Shown: positions 42,638 through 51,980 of the stretch, piece after piece | Numbering within the stretch: the first letter of the stretch is position 1 | How the letters are laid out: each line of letters opens with the position of its first letter | Source of the DNA: Bifidobacterium goeldii | GTDB lineage: Bacteria > Actinomycetota > Actinomycetes > Actinomycetales > Bifidobacteriaceae | Length of the DNA stretch: 64,000 nucleotides | Reading direction: 5' to 3' | Assembly: GCF_003951095.1 (NCBI RefSeq) | Contig: NZ_QXGL01000001.1 | Coordinates: 806,001-870,000 of the forward strand | Program-made: the position numbers and the translations under genes | The notes under the pieces: model-generated | What the model saw: the letters and a program-made list of their open reading frames with translations, nothing else | Told to the model about the DNA's origin: nothing | Databases searched by the model: none

Positions 42638-43516
42638 ATGAAAATGCTGGCGGCGGGCATCGACCCATCACAATCCAACTATTGGTTAGCCTCACCAGCT
42701 GCCATCATCAAACAGACTTTCCTCTACCCGATTACCGCGGGCGCGCTGACTTATTATGCAAACTATTCGCTGCGCCGCCGGTCGATCGATAATTTCATGA
42801 TCGCGTACATCAGGCAAGGCACGCTTCATGTAAAAACTGCAGGCGTTACCCATACCGCAAGTCAAGGGCAGTTTATTGTGCTCGATTGCAGTATTCCGCA
42901 TGATTTTTGGACTACAGAACCTTGCCAAGATTATTTCATGCATTTCAATGGCCCCTCGGCGAGCGCATACTGCCGCTATATTGTTGCGAATGCTGGCAAT
43001 GTGATTACGCCATCCGCCGGCGAGGAAGCGGTGGATATGCTGCGCAGAATTATTGACGTGCTTTCTGGCCGAGTGCATGCCAGTGCGCCGGAGCTCAATC
43101 ACAGTATTGATGGCATTCTTACGGTGTTAGCGTCTGAACGTACTGATGAGCCGCGCACGTTTGCGCAAACTGCTATTGACCGCGTGGTCAGCTATATCAC
43201 TGAGCATTTGGCTGGTGATCTTTCGATTGATGCGCTGGCGGTTATCGCGTGTATGAGTCGTTTTCATTTTGCGAAAACGTTTAAAGAGCTCACTGGTGAT
43301 AGCCCGTACGATTTTGTGACGCGTACCAGAGTGGAGCATGCGAAGTATTTACTCTCGCTTACTGATATGCCTGTTGCTGCGGTTGGCCGTGCGTGTGGAT
43401 ATAGTGCGCCAAGTACGTTTTGTGCGATGTTTCGCCGTGAAACGGGGGCTTCGCCGTCAACGTATCGCAGCATGGTTATGCCAATATCTGACGTCAGTGA
43501 AGATGCCAAGAATTAA
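42638..43516 (+). CDS. AraC-family transcriptional regulator
   Basis: This 292-residue activator has an N-terminal cupin-type ligand domain (IAYIRQGTLHVKTAGVTHTASQGQFIVLDCSIPHDF) and a C-terminal pair of helix-turn-helices (LSIDALAVIACMSRFHFAKTFKELTGDSPYDFVTRTRVEHAKYLL, then VGRACGYSAPSTFCAMFRRETGASPSTYR). Ten bases before the ATG is GGGGAGG. It lies in front of a solute-binding protein gene and probably activates it in response to a sugar. Confidence 0.93.
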   Translation: MKMLAAGIDPSQSNYWLASPAAIIKQTFLYPITAGALTYYANYSLRRRSIDNFMIAYIRQGTLHVKTAGVTHTASQGQFIVLDCSIPHDFWTTEPCQDYFMHFNGPSASAYCRYIVANAGNVITPSAGEEAVDMLRRIIDVLSGRVHASAPELNHSIDGILTVLASERTDEPRTFAQTAIDRVVSYITEHLAGDLSIDALAVIACMSRFHFAKTFKELTGDSPYDFVTRTRVEHAKYLLSLTDMPVAAVGRACGYSAPSTFCAMFRRETGASPSTYRSMVMPISDVSEDAKN

Positions 43517-43570
43517 CAACTCATCCCCAAGAATACGCATTGAAACCGCGTGAGAATCCCATGCAATCCT

Positions 43571-43636
43571 CCTATGCTTCGTACATAGGCAAGGGGTTAT
43601 CAAGCAGTTGAACGAACAATAATTCATTGCCTATAG
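43571..43636 (+). promoter_or_regulatory. Candidate promoter of the orphan binding-protein gene
   Basis: TTGAAC (43608-43613) and CTATAG (43631-43636) are 17 bases apart. Upstream lies the dyad CCTATG-cttcgta-CATAGG (43571-43589), a possible AraC-regulator site. Confidence 0.5.
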
Positions 43637-43702
43637 ACCTGAAAACACGGATCGCGTCATCGTCGAGCGAGCCGCAGAGAAAACCTAAGGAGAGGCGGAA
43701 TT

Positions 43703-45025
43703 ATGCGAGTTTTTACCAAAGCTACTGCGTTGGTTGCAACGTCTGCACTGCTGTTGGGTGTGAGCGCGTGCGGGCAGAGTGCAAGCACAGGTGAGAGTGC
43801 TGATGCGAAGCAAACCGTTACCGTGTGGGCGTGGGAGCCTACGGTGAAGAAAGCCGTGCAAGGATTCGAAAGCAAGCATCCTAATATTACAGTGAACGTA
43901 GTCAACGCTGGTTCTAGTAACGATGAATACACGGCGCTCAGCAATGCGCTTACTGCAGGCAAGGGTGCGCCTGATTTGGTGCAGCTTGATTTTAATGCTG
44001 TTCCTCAGTTTGCTATTTCTGACGGTTTGGAAGAGCTCTCCCAATATGGTTTTAGTAAGAAAATGCTGGCGGATTACACGAAGGGCGCACAAAGCGGCAT
44101 TTCGGTAAACAATGGCATTTATGGTGTGCCGATTGGCGGCGGCCCAATGGCTTTGTTCTACAACAAGGAGATTTTTGACAAGGCTGGTGTGACTGAAGCG
44201 CCAAAAACTTGGGATGACTATTACGAGGCTGCGAAGAAGATTCATGCGCTTGGCCCTGACTATTACATTACGAATGAGTCTGGTTCCGACGCTGGAATGG
44301 CATTGTCGTTAATCTGGCAGGCTGGAGGCCATCCGTTTAGCGTGAAGGGCAAGGATATTACGATCAATCTCACGAGCGACCCTGGCGTGAAGCACTACGT
44401 TGATCTGTGGCAAAAGCTAATTGATGAAAAGCTTATCGACACTAAAACGCAGGGTTGGACTGACGACTGGTATCGCGGCCTTGGCAATGGTCATATTGCT
44501 TCGCTGGCGATCGGCGGTTGGATGCCGATTACGTTGCAAACGTCTTCAGCGGAGGCGTCCGGCAAGTTCCGCGCCGCTCCCCTGCCAGTGTGGAGCGATA
44601 GCGATACTGCCAGCGCTGAGAATGGTGGTGGCGCTCTGTCTGTAGTGAAGGGTTCTGCGCACGCTGCGGCCGCATATGAGTTCGCTAAGTATGTGGGTTA
44701 TGGCGAAGGTGAGAAAACGCTGACTGACAACGGCATTGTTCCCGATTTGACTCGCACGTTGAGTAGCGATGAGTATCTTAACCAGCCGAAGGAGTACTTC
44801 GGCGGCCAGGAAATTAACAAAGTGCTGGCGCAATCGGCAAAGAATGTGACGAGTGAATTCCAGTTCCTGCCATATCAGGTGTATGGCGGTTCGATTTACC
44901 CAGACAATATTTCTACCGCGTTTACTGATCCTGGTTCTAAAACACTAGCGCAAGGATTGGCTGACTGGCAGAGTGCACTAGTGAAATACGGTGAGGAGCA
45001 AGGGTACACGGTTACTACTAAGTGA
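43703..45025 (+). CDS. Sugar-binding lipoprotein without adjacent permeases
   Basis: The 440-residue protein starts with a lipoprotein signal whose lipobox is VSAC at residue about 24, and continues as a CUT1-type extracellular solute-binding protein (VTVWAWEPTVKKAVQGFESKHPNITVNVV; PIGGGPMALFYNKEIFDKAG). TAAGGAGAGG precedes the ATG. No permease or ATPase gene follows; the next genes are an SGNH esterase and, convergent, a GH3 enzyme. It may feed the MalF/MalG pair at 25.7-27.8 kb or another importer elsewhere. Confidence 0.92.
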   Translation: MRVFTKATALVATSALLLGVSACGQSASTGESADAKQTVTVWAWEPTVKKAVQGFESKHPNITVNVVNAGSSNDEYTALSNALTAGKGAPDLVQLDFNAVPQFAISDGLEELSQYGFSKKMLADYTKGAQSGISVNNGIYGVPIGGGPMALFYNKEIFDKAGVTEAPKTWDDYYEAAKKIHALGPDYYITNESGSDAGMALSLIWQAGGHPFSVKGKDITINLTSDPGVKHYVDLWQKLIDEKLIDTKTQGWTDDWYRGLGNGHIASLAIGGWMPITLQTSSAEASGKFRAAPLPVWSDSDTASAENGGGALSVVKGSAHAAAAYEFAKYVGYGEGEKTLTDNGIVPDLTRTLSSDEYLNQPKEYFGGQEINKVLAQSAKNVTSEFQFLPYQVYGGSIYPDNISTAFTDPGSKTLAQGLADWQSALVKYGEEQGYTVTTK

Positions 45026-45101
45026 GTGGCCACTCAGTGATTGATGCGATGCGGCTCGGCCGGCTACCCCCGTTCGAGCCGCATGTGTTGATGGGAAGCA
45101 T

Positions 45102-45779
45102 ATGATGAACACTTCGATTGATGCTCCATTTGGCGGGGCTCCCGGGCGCAAACCGCTGCTGGTTTGTGTAGGCGACAGTATTACGCAAGGCGATACTGGT
45201 ATGGGGTTTATGGCTCCATACCCGTGGCCTCAGCAGGTAGGCAAACTGTTGGGCGTTGATGTGCGCAACTGTGGGTATTGCGGTGCCAGCACGACGGATT
45301 ATCGAACATATCAACCGTGGCAAGCAGCGCGCGCAGCATTACCACAAGCAACGGTGATGACTATTGGCTTGGGAACGAACGATATTGATTTGGAGCATGC
45401 GCGCGACATACCAGCACTCGAGCGCGTAGCAACACAGTTAGCACAGATTGTTGATGAAGCGTTAGCGATTAATGCGCGCATGCGCGTTGTGGTGCTGTCA
45501 GTGCCGCAGTTCGCTACGGCTGAGCCGATTATGAGCCGTTTGAGTAGCCCGATTATTCGCGAGATGAACCGCGCGGTGAGCATGCTGAATGATTGCTATG
45601 TTGGGCTGTGCGAGCGGCGCGGTTGGATGTATCTTGACTATGCTGATGTGCTCAATGGGCGGCGTGAATTGTACGGCAATACGATTCACCCGAATCAGCG
45701 CGGATATGATGCCATTGCCGCCGCGATCGCGCGCGAGCTGATGCCGATCTTGACTCCCACAGCTGAGAAGGCTGCCTGA
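45102..45779 (+). CDS. SGNH/GDSL hydrolase
   Basis: A 225-residue esterase with block I GDSITQG (nucleophile Ser), block III GLGTNDID and block V TIHPNQRGYDAIA (catalytic Asp is replaced by Thr-Ile at the usual DxxH place: the motif reads N-TIHPN). No signal peptide. GGGAAG precedes the start; the second ATG three bases on is equally possible. The gene follows the binding-protein gene by 76 bases. It likely removes acetyl groups from imported glycans. Confidence 0.88.
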   Translation: MMNTSIDAPFGGAPGRKPLLVCVGDSITQGDTGMGFMAPYPWPQQVGKLLGVDVRNCGYCGASTTDYRTYQPWQAARAALPQATVMTIGLGTNDIDLEHARDIPALERVATQLAQIVDEALAINARMRVVVLSVPQFATAEPIMSRLSSPIIREMNRAVSMLNDCYVGLCERRGWMYLDYADVLNGRRELYGNTIHPNQRGYDAIAAAIARELMPILTPTAEKAA

Positions 45780-45812
45780 GATCATCATCGACTAGGCGGA
45801 GCAAAAACCGTG

Positions 45813-45904
45813 GGGGTAGCTACCAGAATTGATGGTTATTGCCATGATTCTGGTAACTACCCCTCAGTCTCACTGCGTTCGACAGCTCCCCTGGCAAGGG
45901 GAGC
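45813..45904. repeat. Hairpin pair including an interspersed repeat
   Basis: A long stem (GGGGTAG and TACCAGAAT at 45813-45829 with partners at 45847-45863) is followed by GCTCCCC-tggcaa-GGGGAGC (45885-45904). The part from 45863, CTCAGTCT...GACAGCTCCC, matches in reverse complement the sequence near 53943-53972, so this is one copy of an intergenic repeat family. It may also end the convergent messages. Confidence 0.6.
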
Positions 45905-45982
45905 CGAGGCTACCGCACCCGCAGTATTGTCTTACCGACACACACAGCGTTATCTGCTATGCGCATTGCGTCACCAAAGGTG

Positions 45983-48331
45983 TCACGCAACGGTGAACGT
46001 AGCGGCCTTAAGGTCGTCGCGACGGCTTGAGTGGCCGATGAGCAGTTCGAAGTCACCGGGCTCAACAATGCGATTCGCATCCTGATCGACGATCGTGCAT
46101 TCGGCGACCGGAATATCAAAGCTCACGGTCGTGCTCTCCCCCGGCTTCAACGTCACGCGGCGGAAAGCTTTGAGCTCACGGTCGGTCCAACTGTACGAGG
46201 TCACAATGTCGTTGATGTACGCTTGCACGACTTCAGTACCAGTACGATCGCCGGTGTTGGTCAGCGTAATCTCAGCGTGCACGGTGTCTGCGGCAGTGAA
46301 CGCACCGTGAGCTCCAGAAGCGCCACCAACAATGCGCACATCCCCATATTCGAACGTCGTGTAGCTTTCGCCCTCGCCGAACGCGAACGCCGGGTCCTGC
46401 GTCAGGTCAGCGTAACGGTTGCCATGCTGGCCGCGAATCTGGTTGTAGTACACCGGCAGCTGGCCAACGTGACGCGGGAACGTAATCGGCAAACGACCGG
46501 ACGGGTTTGTAAGACCCAGGATGATCTCCGCAATGGCCTGACCGCCTTTCATGCCCGGGCTCGGCGCCCACAGAATCGAACCAGCACCGGCCGCCGGGTC
46601 GTTGCAACGCTTAGCAAACACGTCGTTAGCGCCGACGATGCTTGCCGGCAGCACTTGCGGTTTAGAACTCACGAGCACAGTGACCATCGGCTTGCCAGTT
46701 TCGCGGCTGACGGCTGCGAGCGCGTCAAGCAGCGCGTTCTGGCCACCGAGCAAATCAAGCGTGGCAGTGGAGCAGGATTCGCCAACGAGCTGAACAACAT
46801 CGCCTACCACTGCAACGATCAAATCAGATTGGCGAGCGTTCGCAACTGCTTCGTCAATCAGCGCTTGGTCAACGGGCGCGTTGACGGCAACCTTCGGGCG
46901 CGGCTGACCATCGGGGAAGAATTCACCTTCCGGATCGGGCACGAGATCTACCACGTTGGCGCCGCGCGAGTAGACGACTTCGCAGCCGTCGCCGGCGAGA
47001 CGCTTGAAACCGTCGAGCACGGTGGTGATCATGTCGCGTGGCTGACCGTCCGGCATCCAAGAAACCTGCCCGGAGTTGCCAGCCCAGTCGCCGAGCTGGT
47101 TTTGCGCATCGTCGGCGAGCGGGCCGACCACGGCAATGCGCTTGGCAGCGCCGGTCACACCAGCGGTGAATGGCAACGCGCCGTCGTTACGCAGGAGGGC
47201 AACTGATTCGCGGGCGAGCGCAAGGTTTAGCTGCTGGTGTTCGTCGGAGCCGATAACCGTCTTGATACGTGTCTCATCCGGCAGGCGCGGATCTTCAAAC
47301 AGGCCGAGGCGGAATTTCAGCGCGAGAATACGACCGACGGCCGCGTCGATGAGCGCTTCGTCGAGCAGGCCGGTCTTTACGGCTTCGATCGCACCCTCGT
47401 AGAACTGCGGGGTGGTCATCACCAGATCGTTGCCGGCCTTGACCGCGTCGGCGGCGGCGTGCACGTAATCGGGCTTAATTTTCTGCTCCCAGACGGCACG
47501 GCCGACATTGTCCCAGTCGGTGATGAGCGTACCGCGGTATTGCCATGCGCCGCGCAGTTTGTCGGTGAGCAGCCACTTGTTGAAGGTGACTGGCACGCCG
47601 TCAATGGATTCGTAACCGAGCATGAACGTGCCGCAGCCTTCTTTGGCGACTCGTTCGAACGGCGGCAAGAACCAGGATTCGAGCTTGCGATGGGTCATGT
47701 CTGCTTCGGAAGCGTCGCGACCACCGTGAGTTTCGGAGTAGCCAGCGAAGTGCTTGGCGCAGGCGAGGATCGCGTTCTTCGGCAGCTCCTCCCCTGCCTT
47801 TGCGCCGCCCTGATAGCCTTTGACCATGGCGGAGGCGAATTCGCCGATCAGTACCGGGTCTTCGCCGAAGGTCTCATCGACGCGACCCCAGCGGGTGTCG
47901 CGCGCAATGCAGAGCACTGGAGAGAACGTCCAGTGCACGCCGGTACAGGAGACTTCTTCGGCGGTAGCGCGGCCGACAGCCTCGACCTTATCGGGGTCCC
48001 AGCTGACAGCCATGCCGAGCTGCGAAGGGTAGATGGTGGCGCCCGGCCAGAATGAGTAGCCGTGAATGCAGTCGTCGCCGATAATGAGCGGAATACCGAG
48101 GCGCGTCTGCTCGTTGATCATCTTCATCGCGCGCGGTAAGTCTTCGGGGCTGGTGTGCAGAATCGAGCCGACGTGCTTGTTGACAATGAGATCTTCAAGG
48201 TCGCCGCCGCGCGCGTCAAGCTGCATCATCTGGCCGACCTTTTCTTCCAAAGTCATGCGGCCGAGCAGGTCAGCAATGCGCTCATCGGCTGGCAGATCAG
48301 GGTTCTTGTACGGCAGGGTTTGTTCAGTCAT
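45983..48331 (-). CDS. GH3 beta-glucosidase (second copy)
   Basis: A 782-residue cytoplasmic GH3 enzyme without signal peptide. Core motifs: GMTLEEKVGQMMQLD near the start, DDCIHGYSFWPGATIYPSQL, KHFAGYSETHGGRDASE and the nucleophile Asp in RGTLITDWDNVG, then the alpha/beta sandwich and a C-terminal fibronectin III domain (GDRTGTEVVQAYINDIVTSYSWTDRELKAF). It belongs to a different GH3 subgroup from the copy at 34.6-36.9 kb, closer to BglX-like enzymes. A divergently placed-by-function TetR gene lies directly upstream on the same strand with an 18-bp palindrome between. Confidence 0.94.
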   Translation of the reverse strand: MTEQTLPYKNPDLPADERIADLLGRMTLEEKVGQMMQLDARGGDLEDLIVNKHVGSILHTSPEDLPRAMKMINEQTRLGIPLIIGDDCIHGYSFWPGATIYPSQLGMAVSWDPDKVEAVGRATAEEVSCTGVHWTFSPVLCIARDTRWGRVDETFGEDPVLIGEFASAMVKGYQGGAKAGEELPKNAILACAKHFAGYSETHGGRDASEADMTHRKLESWFLPPFERVAKEGCGTFMLGYESIDGVPVTFNKWLLTDKLRGAWQYRGTLITDWDNVGRAVWEQKIKPDYVHAAADAVKAGNDLVMTTPQFYEGAIEAVKTGLLDEALIDAAVGRILALKFRLGLFEDPRLPDETRIKTVIGSDEHQQLNLALARESVALLRNDGALPFTAGVTGAAKRIAVVGPLADDAQNQLGDWAGNSGQVSWMPDGQPRDMITTVLDGFKRLAGDGCEVVYSRGANVVDLVPDPEGEFFPDGQPRPKVAVNAPVDQALIDEAVANARQSDLIVAVVGDVVQLVGESCSTATLDLLGGQNALLDALAAVSRETGKPMVTVLVSSKPQVLPASIVGANDVFAKRCNDPAAGAGSILWAPSPGMKGGQAIAEIILGLTNPSGRLPITFPRHVGQLPVYYNQIRGQHGNRYADLTQDPAFAFGEGESYTTFEYGDVRIVGGASGAHGAFTAADTVHAEITLTNTGDRTGTEVVQAYINDIVTSYSWTDRELKAFRRVTLKPGESTTVSFDIPVAECTIVDQDANRIVEPGDFELLIGHSSRRDDLKAATFTVA

Positions 48332-48372
48332 GGCGTTTTCGCTTTCCTCGATGAAATCGAACGACGTTAATT

Positions 48373-48390
48373 AACTACCACTTGGTAGTT
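48373..48390 (-). promoter_or_regulatory. TetR operator before the second GH3 gene
   Basis: AACTACCACTTGGTAGTT is a palindrome with 8-bp arms around CT, 41 bases upstream of the GH3 start. Its TTGGTAG half-site also occurs in the operators of the other TetR-GH3 pair. Confidence 0.7.
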
Positions 48391-48446
48391 TATCAATGTT
48401 GTGACTGCGACACACGGCATATTCGCCGTCACACAACCCCGTCACA

Positions 48447-49103
48447 CTACCGGCACTCATCCCAATCTGGGGAAGGAAACAGCATCGGCTCAAAGCCTGC
48501 CCACTCGGCTACCAAGTCAATCGCCGGCTCGCGCAACCATCGCAGTTGCATACCGTCCATAATCTCCATTGCGCGGCGCACAGTCGGCCGCAGTTCATCA
48601 AACGAGGCATACCGCGCCGGAATACGCCAGTTGAAGCCGCGATAGTAGTTCCAAATACCATCCGGTCGCCCCGCAAACTCGTCATGTAAGGGGTGATCAG
48701 GATTAAACGATTCCACTTGAATCATGGAAAACAGTTGCACCAGCATTCGCCGACTCGCGTTATATCGCACCAAATATCGCAAATATGCCGGAAAATGCAG
48801 ATCATTTTCAAAGCTGCCTGCTAAGCCCGACTGCATAAAGTCTTCAACATTGCCGTCAACGTTGTAGCTGTCGCGATACACCATGGCCAGCATGTTGTCT
48901 TTGCTGCCGATGTACCGCAGCACCCCCTGTTTGGTAACCCCTACCATGTCAGCAACATCCTGCACGGAAATGCCGTTATACCCGCGTTCGGAAATCAAAC
49001 GCACTGCGGCGTCAATAATCTCGTGGCGCCGCTCATCAGGGCTTTTACGTACGCGTCGTTGCGGTTCGGCCGCGCGAGATGCGGATGTGGTGGTCGTGGA
49101 CAT
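48447..49103 (-). CDS. TetR-family regulator (paralogue of the 37-kb TetR)
   Basis: The 218-residue protein has the helix-turn-helix AAVRLISERGYNGISVQDVADMVGVTKQGVLRYIGSKDNML and a C-terminal domain ending IMDGMQLRWLREPAIDLVAEWAG, close to the regulator at 37116-37787. The start at 49103 lacks a normal ribosome site, but TACACT lies 8 bases upstream, which would fit a leaderless message; the frame stays open far upstream, so the start is uncertain. It probably controls the GH3 gene downstream through the 48373-48390 palindrome. Confidence 0.88.
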   Translation of the reverse strand: MSTTTTSASRAAEPQRRVRKSPDERRHEIIDAAVRLISERGYNGISVQDVADMVGVTKQGVLRYIGSKDNMLAMVYRDSYNVDGNVEDFMQSGLAGSFENDLHFPAYLRYLVRYNASRRMLVQLFSMIQVESFNPDHPLHDEFAGRPDGIWNYYRGFNWRIPARYASFDELRPTVRRAMEIMDGMQLRWLREPAIDLVAEWAGFEPMLFPSPDWDECR

Positions 49104-49421
49104 ACCTGACAAGTGTAGGCGACAGCGTAGGCGAACGGCGACCAACCGACCATGCTCGCGCAGCATCACGCCCTCTGTCGCTGCACCCCTTCTGTCTCCA
49201 CACCACCTTGCGACACGCCGATACCCGCGTGCACTGAGCCAGTTGTTTTCGGCGCGGCGGCGGCAGAATCCAGTGAAGAACGATACGATGGTGGAGGGTA
49301 TCGTTGTTCGATCATGTGACACTGCTGTGGCATGACCGGCATGGCAACGAGCCGAGGAGGAATCGACGAAGACGCCGATGAAGGAACGAACGCAGGCAAT
49401 GGAGCGTAACGAGGAGGCATT
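49104..49421. other. Non-coding gap with one dyad
   Basis: This 318-base stretch between the TetR and the aldo/keto reductase holds the dyad AACGATAC (49279-49286) with GTATCGTT (49298-49305) and a 25-codon open frame (49332-49409) with no ribosome site. GTAGGCGA is repeated near 49115-49135. I see no other gene. Confidence 0.5.
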
Positions 49422-50438
49422 ATGTTGTACGGCAGTATTGAAGGGGTAGGTAAACCAGTTTCGCGTATAGTGCTCGGCACCGCGTACCCTGCGCTCACTT
49501 CCGGCACACAAGATCCAGGTGAACTGGCTGATTTGCTGAATACCGCAGTGAGCACTGGTATCAACACGATTGATACAGCAAAAGTGTACGGGCAGTCGCA
49601 AGCGATGCTTGGCGGCTGGATTGCTGGATTAAGCAAAAATGAACGCGACCGGCTGGTGATTGAAACGAAGGGGTGCCATCCGCTCGATGACGGTACGCCG
49701 CGCGTAACACAACAAGCACTTGACGAAGATATTGACGATTCACTGAACAAGCTCAATGTTGACTATATCGACGTGTATTTACTGCATCGCGATAATCCGC
49801 AAGTGCCAGCTGGTGAGATTGTTGAATGGTTGAACGCGCAGCAACAAGCCGGCCATATTCGCGCATTTGGCGGCTCAAATTGGACGTCGGATCGTCTTGC
49901 TGAAGCCAATGATTATGCGGCTGCGCACGGGTTGACACCGTTCACGGTGTCTTCGCCGAATTTCAGTCTTGCCGCCCAGGAAGGCGACCCGTGGATTGGC
50001 AGTAGCGTAACGCTCAACGGCGCTGATGGAGCCGCGAATGCGCGCGAACTTGACTGGTATCGCGGCAGCCAAATGGCGGTGTTTGCTTACTCAGTATTGG
50101 GCCGCGGATTTATGACTGGCATGTTTACGTCTGATGATCGCGCGGCAGCTGAAGCGCGGCTTGATGAGCCTGCTCGCCGCGGGTATTGCTATGCGAGCAA
50201 TTTTGAACGATTGCGCCGCGCGGAGATTCTTGCCATCCGCAAGCATGTAAGTGTGCCGCAGATTGCGATTGCATGGGCGTTTGCGCATGACTTGAACTTG
50301 TATGCGCTGCTTTCCTGCACGTCTGAAGCGATTATTCGCAGTAATGCGGCCGCACTGGACTTGACATTGAGCCCAGAGGAAGCCGCATGGTTGAATCTTG
50401 AAAGCGAAGAATTAGAGACCGAATTGGATGTCGAGTAG
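49422..50438 (+). CDS. Aldo/keto reductase
   Basis: The 338-residue enzyme has AKR signatures: catalytic Asp/Tyr in GINTIDTAKVYG, Lys in RLVIETKGCHP and His in DVYLLHRDNP, with the C-terminal NADPH segment (SVLGRGFMTGMF; VSVPQIAIAWAF). AGGAGG precedes the ATG by 5 bases. It is only distantly related to the reductase at 2.2-3.2 kb and resembles the group acting on sugars or steroid-like carbonyls. The strong dyad downstream closes the transcript. The substrate is unknown. Confidence 0.9.
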   Translation: MLYGSIEGVGKPVSRIVLGTAYPALTSGTQDPGELADLLNTAVSTGINTIDTAKVYGQSQAMLGGWIAGLSKNERDRLVIETKGCHPLDDGTPRVTQQALDEDIDDSLNKLNVDYIDVYLLHRDNPQVPAGEIVEWLNAQQQAGHIRAFGGSNWTSDRLAEANDYAAAHGLTPFTVSSPNFSLAAQEGDPWIGSSVTLNGADGAANARELDWYRGSQMAVFAYSVLGRGFMTGMFTSDDRAAAEARLDEPARRGYCYASNFERLRRAEILAIRKHVSVPQIAIAWAFAHDLNLYALLSCTSEAIIRSNAAALDLTLSPEEAAWLNLESEELETELDVE

Positions 50439-50475
50439 CGCGTAGCGTTATGCGCGTGAGATATGGGGTTATACA

Positions 50476-50521
50476 CCAACGGCGAGGCTCCAGCAGTATG
50501 TGACTGGGGCCTCGCCGTTGG
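50476..50521 (+). terminator. Hairpin terminator between convergent genes
   Basis: CCAACGGCGAGGC (50476-50488) pairs with GCCTCGCCGTTGG (50509-50521). There is no T tract, so it may act mainly by structure. Confidence 0.7.
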
Positions 50522-50602
50522 CGTATTGGGGTAGTGAGTTCCGCTAGCTCAACCGTGAACGCGTGCGATGCGTATCGCGTATCTCACTATGTTGAGAGCA
50601 CG

Positions 50603-51880
50603 TTACTCTTGGAACACGTCTGGGTGTTTCGGGTCGCCAGGAACGTCCGACAGCAAGCCTTCGAGACCAAGGAATTCCTTCCAGAAGTCGAGCGGCTGGC
50701 CGTACGGCGTAGCTTCACGACCGTGCGCTTGCAGATTGGCTTTAGCCTCATACACTTCGGATTCGGTAATGCCTTCGAAGTAGCTTTCCAAACGATCGCG
50801 ATTCTCAGGAATGTAGAACAGCGAAGCGATGATTTCCGTAAGCCGTTCTGCGCGTTCGATTGGCAGTGAATCCCAGTGACGCAATTCGATGAAGTTCTTC
50901 AAGCGCACATCGTTGAAATGCGTGGAAATAATATGGTTGATCTCGTACGGGTTGAGTTCGCGATCGGGGTACACTTCGCCAGCATTCTCGCGGAAGGCGG
51001 GGCGATGCAGTTCCTTCGGGGATGCACCGGAGGCTACTGCTTCAGGCGTGTGCGTCAGGTCTGCGAACATGAGTGGCGTGGAAAGCACGTCGATGGCGTA
51101 ATCTTCCCAGCTGTAACGCGGGTCGAACAGGCCCGGCAGCACGTTTGTGCGCTGGAAGTCGAGGTAATCCCACATGCGCTGGCGCAGCAGCGGGTATGGG
51201 TTCGTTTGGCCTTCAAAATATGGGGTGTTGCGGAAGAAGTAGGCCAGAATCGGGCCGATTACTGTGCCCAAACGCATTTTCTCGATCGCATCTTGCTCGT
51301 CAACGAAGTCGATACTCACCTGCGTGGAGGCGGAGCAGCGCATCATGCATGGGCCGAATTGGCCTACGCGGCCGAGGTAATCGGTCATCGCGTCGTAACG
51401 GTCCTTGGGGTTGACTGGCACGTCCGCGAAGCTGGACTTGGGCTGGTAACCGTAGTTAACGAAGCGGAATCCGAGTTCGTCCAGAATCGGATCGGCTTCG
51501 CGACGGAATTTCGAGTATAGCGAGACGAGATCGCTGGGCTGGCGGAGCACGCCAATCGACGTTTCTACCTGACCGCCTGGCTCAAGTGATACTGCCACGC
51601 CTTCGCGGGCTAGTCCTACCAGATGACCGTTTTCCCAGTATTCCTTTGATTCGTCGTAGTAAGGAGCGAGGCGCTTGAGCAGGGTTTCAATACCGTTCGG
51701 CTCGTAGTAGCTGACGGCCGTATCGTCGGCGTTATGCACCGGCAAATGCTCGATTTCTACGCCGAAACCACCAGTGCCACGTTTTGCCCGCCCGTTTTCA
51801 AAAAACTTCAGGAGGCTTTCAACATGCTTCGGGTTCGGCTTGGCCAGCAAATGGGCATAACTGATACGCGGTGTACTCAT
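50603..51880 (-). CDS. Glutamate-cysteine ligase, GCS2 family
   Basis: A 425-residue ligase joining glutamate and cysteine to gamma-glutamylcysteine with ATP. Motifs include FGVEIEHLPV, GLAREGVAVSLEPGGQVETS and the CSASTQVSIDF strand, the core of the plant/actinobacterial GCS2 fold. The start at 51880 has only weak ribosome-site potential; TATGCT lies just upstream, compatible with leaderless expression, and the longer frame to 51970 looks non-coding. No glutathione synthetase gene is nearby, so gamma-glutamylcysteine itself could be the product thiol. EgtA-type activity is an alternative. Confidence 0.88.
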   Translation of the reverse strand: MSTPRISYAHLLAKPNPKHVESLLKFFENGRAKRGTGGFGVEIEHLPVHNADDTAVSYYEPNGIETLLKRLAPYYDESKEYWENGHLVGLAREGVAVSLEPGGQVETSIGVLRQPSDLVSLYSKFRREADPILDELGFRFVNYGYQPKSSFADVPVNPKDRYDAMTDYLGRVGQFGPCMMRCSASTQVSIDFVDEQDAIEKMRLGTVIGPILAYFFRNTPYFEGQTNPYPLLRQRMWDYLDFQRTNVLPGLFDPRYSWEDYAIDVLSTPLMFADLTHTPEAVASGASPKELHRPAFRENAGEVYPDRELNPYEINHIISTHFNDVRLKNFIELRHWDSLPIERAERLTEIIASLFYIPENRDRLESYFEGITESEVYEAKANLQAHGREATPYGQPLDFWKEFLGLEGLLSDVPGDPKHPDVFQE

Positions 51881-51980
51881 GCGCCCAGCATAACCGACCG
51901 GCGCGTAGCGACGCGACCGATCGGCTATACGAAAAACCGATAACACCCTAACCAGTAGCAGCACAGACACTCATGCACCC

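Noticed and set aside
49332..49409. 25-codon frame ahead of the second aldo/keto reductase as a leader peptide
   Set aside because: No ribosome site, no regulatory codon run and no attenuator hairpin.
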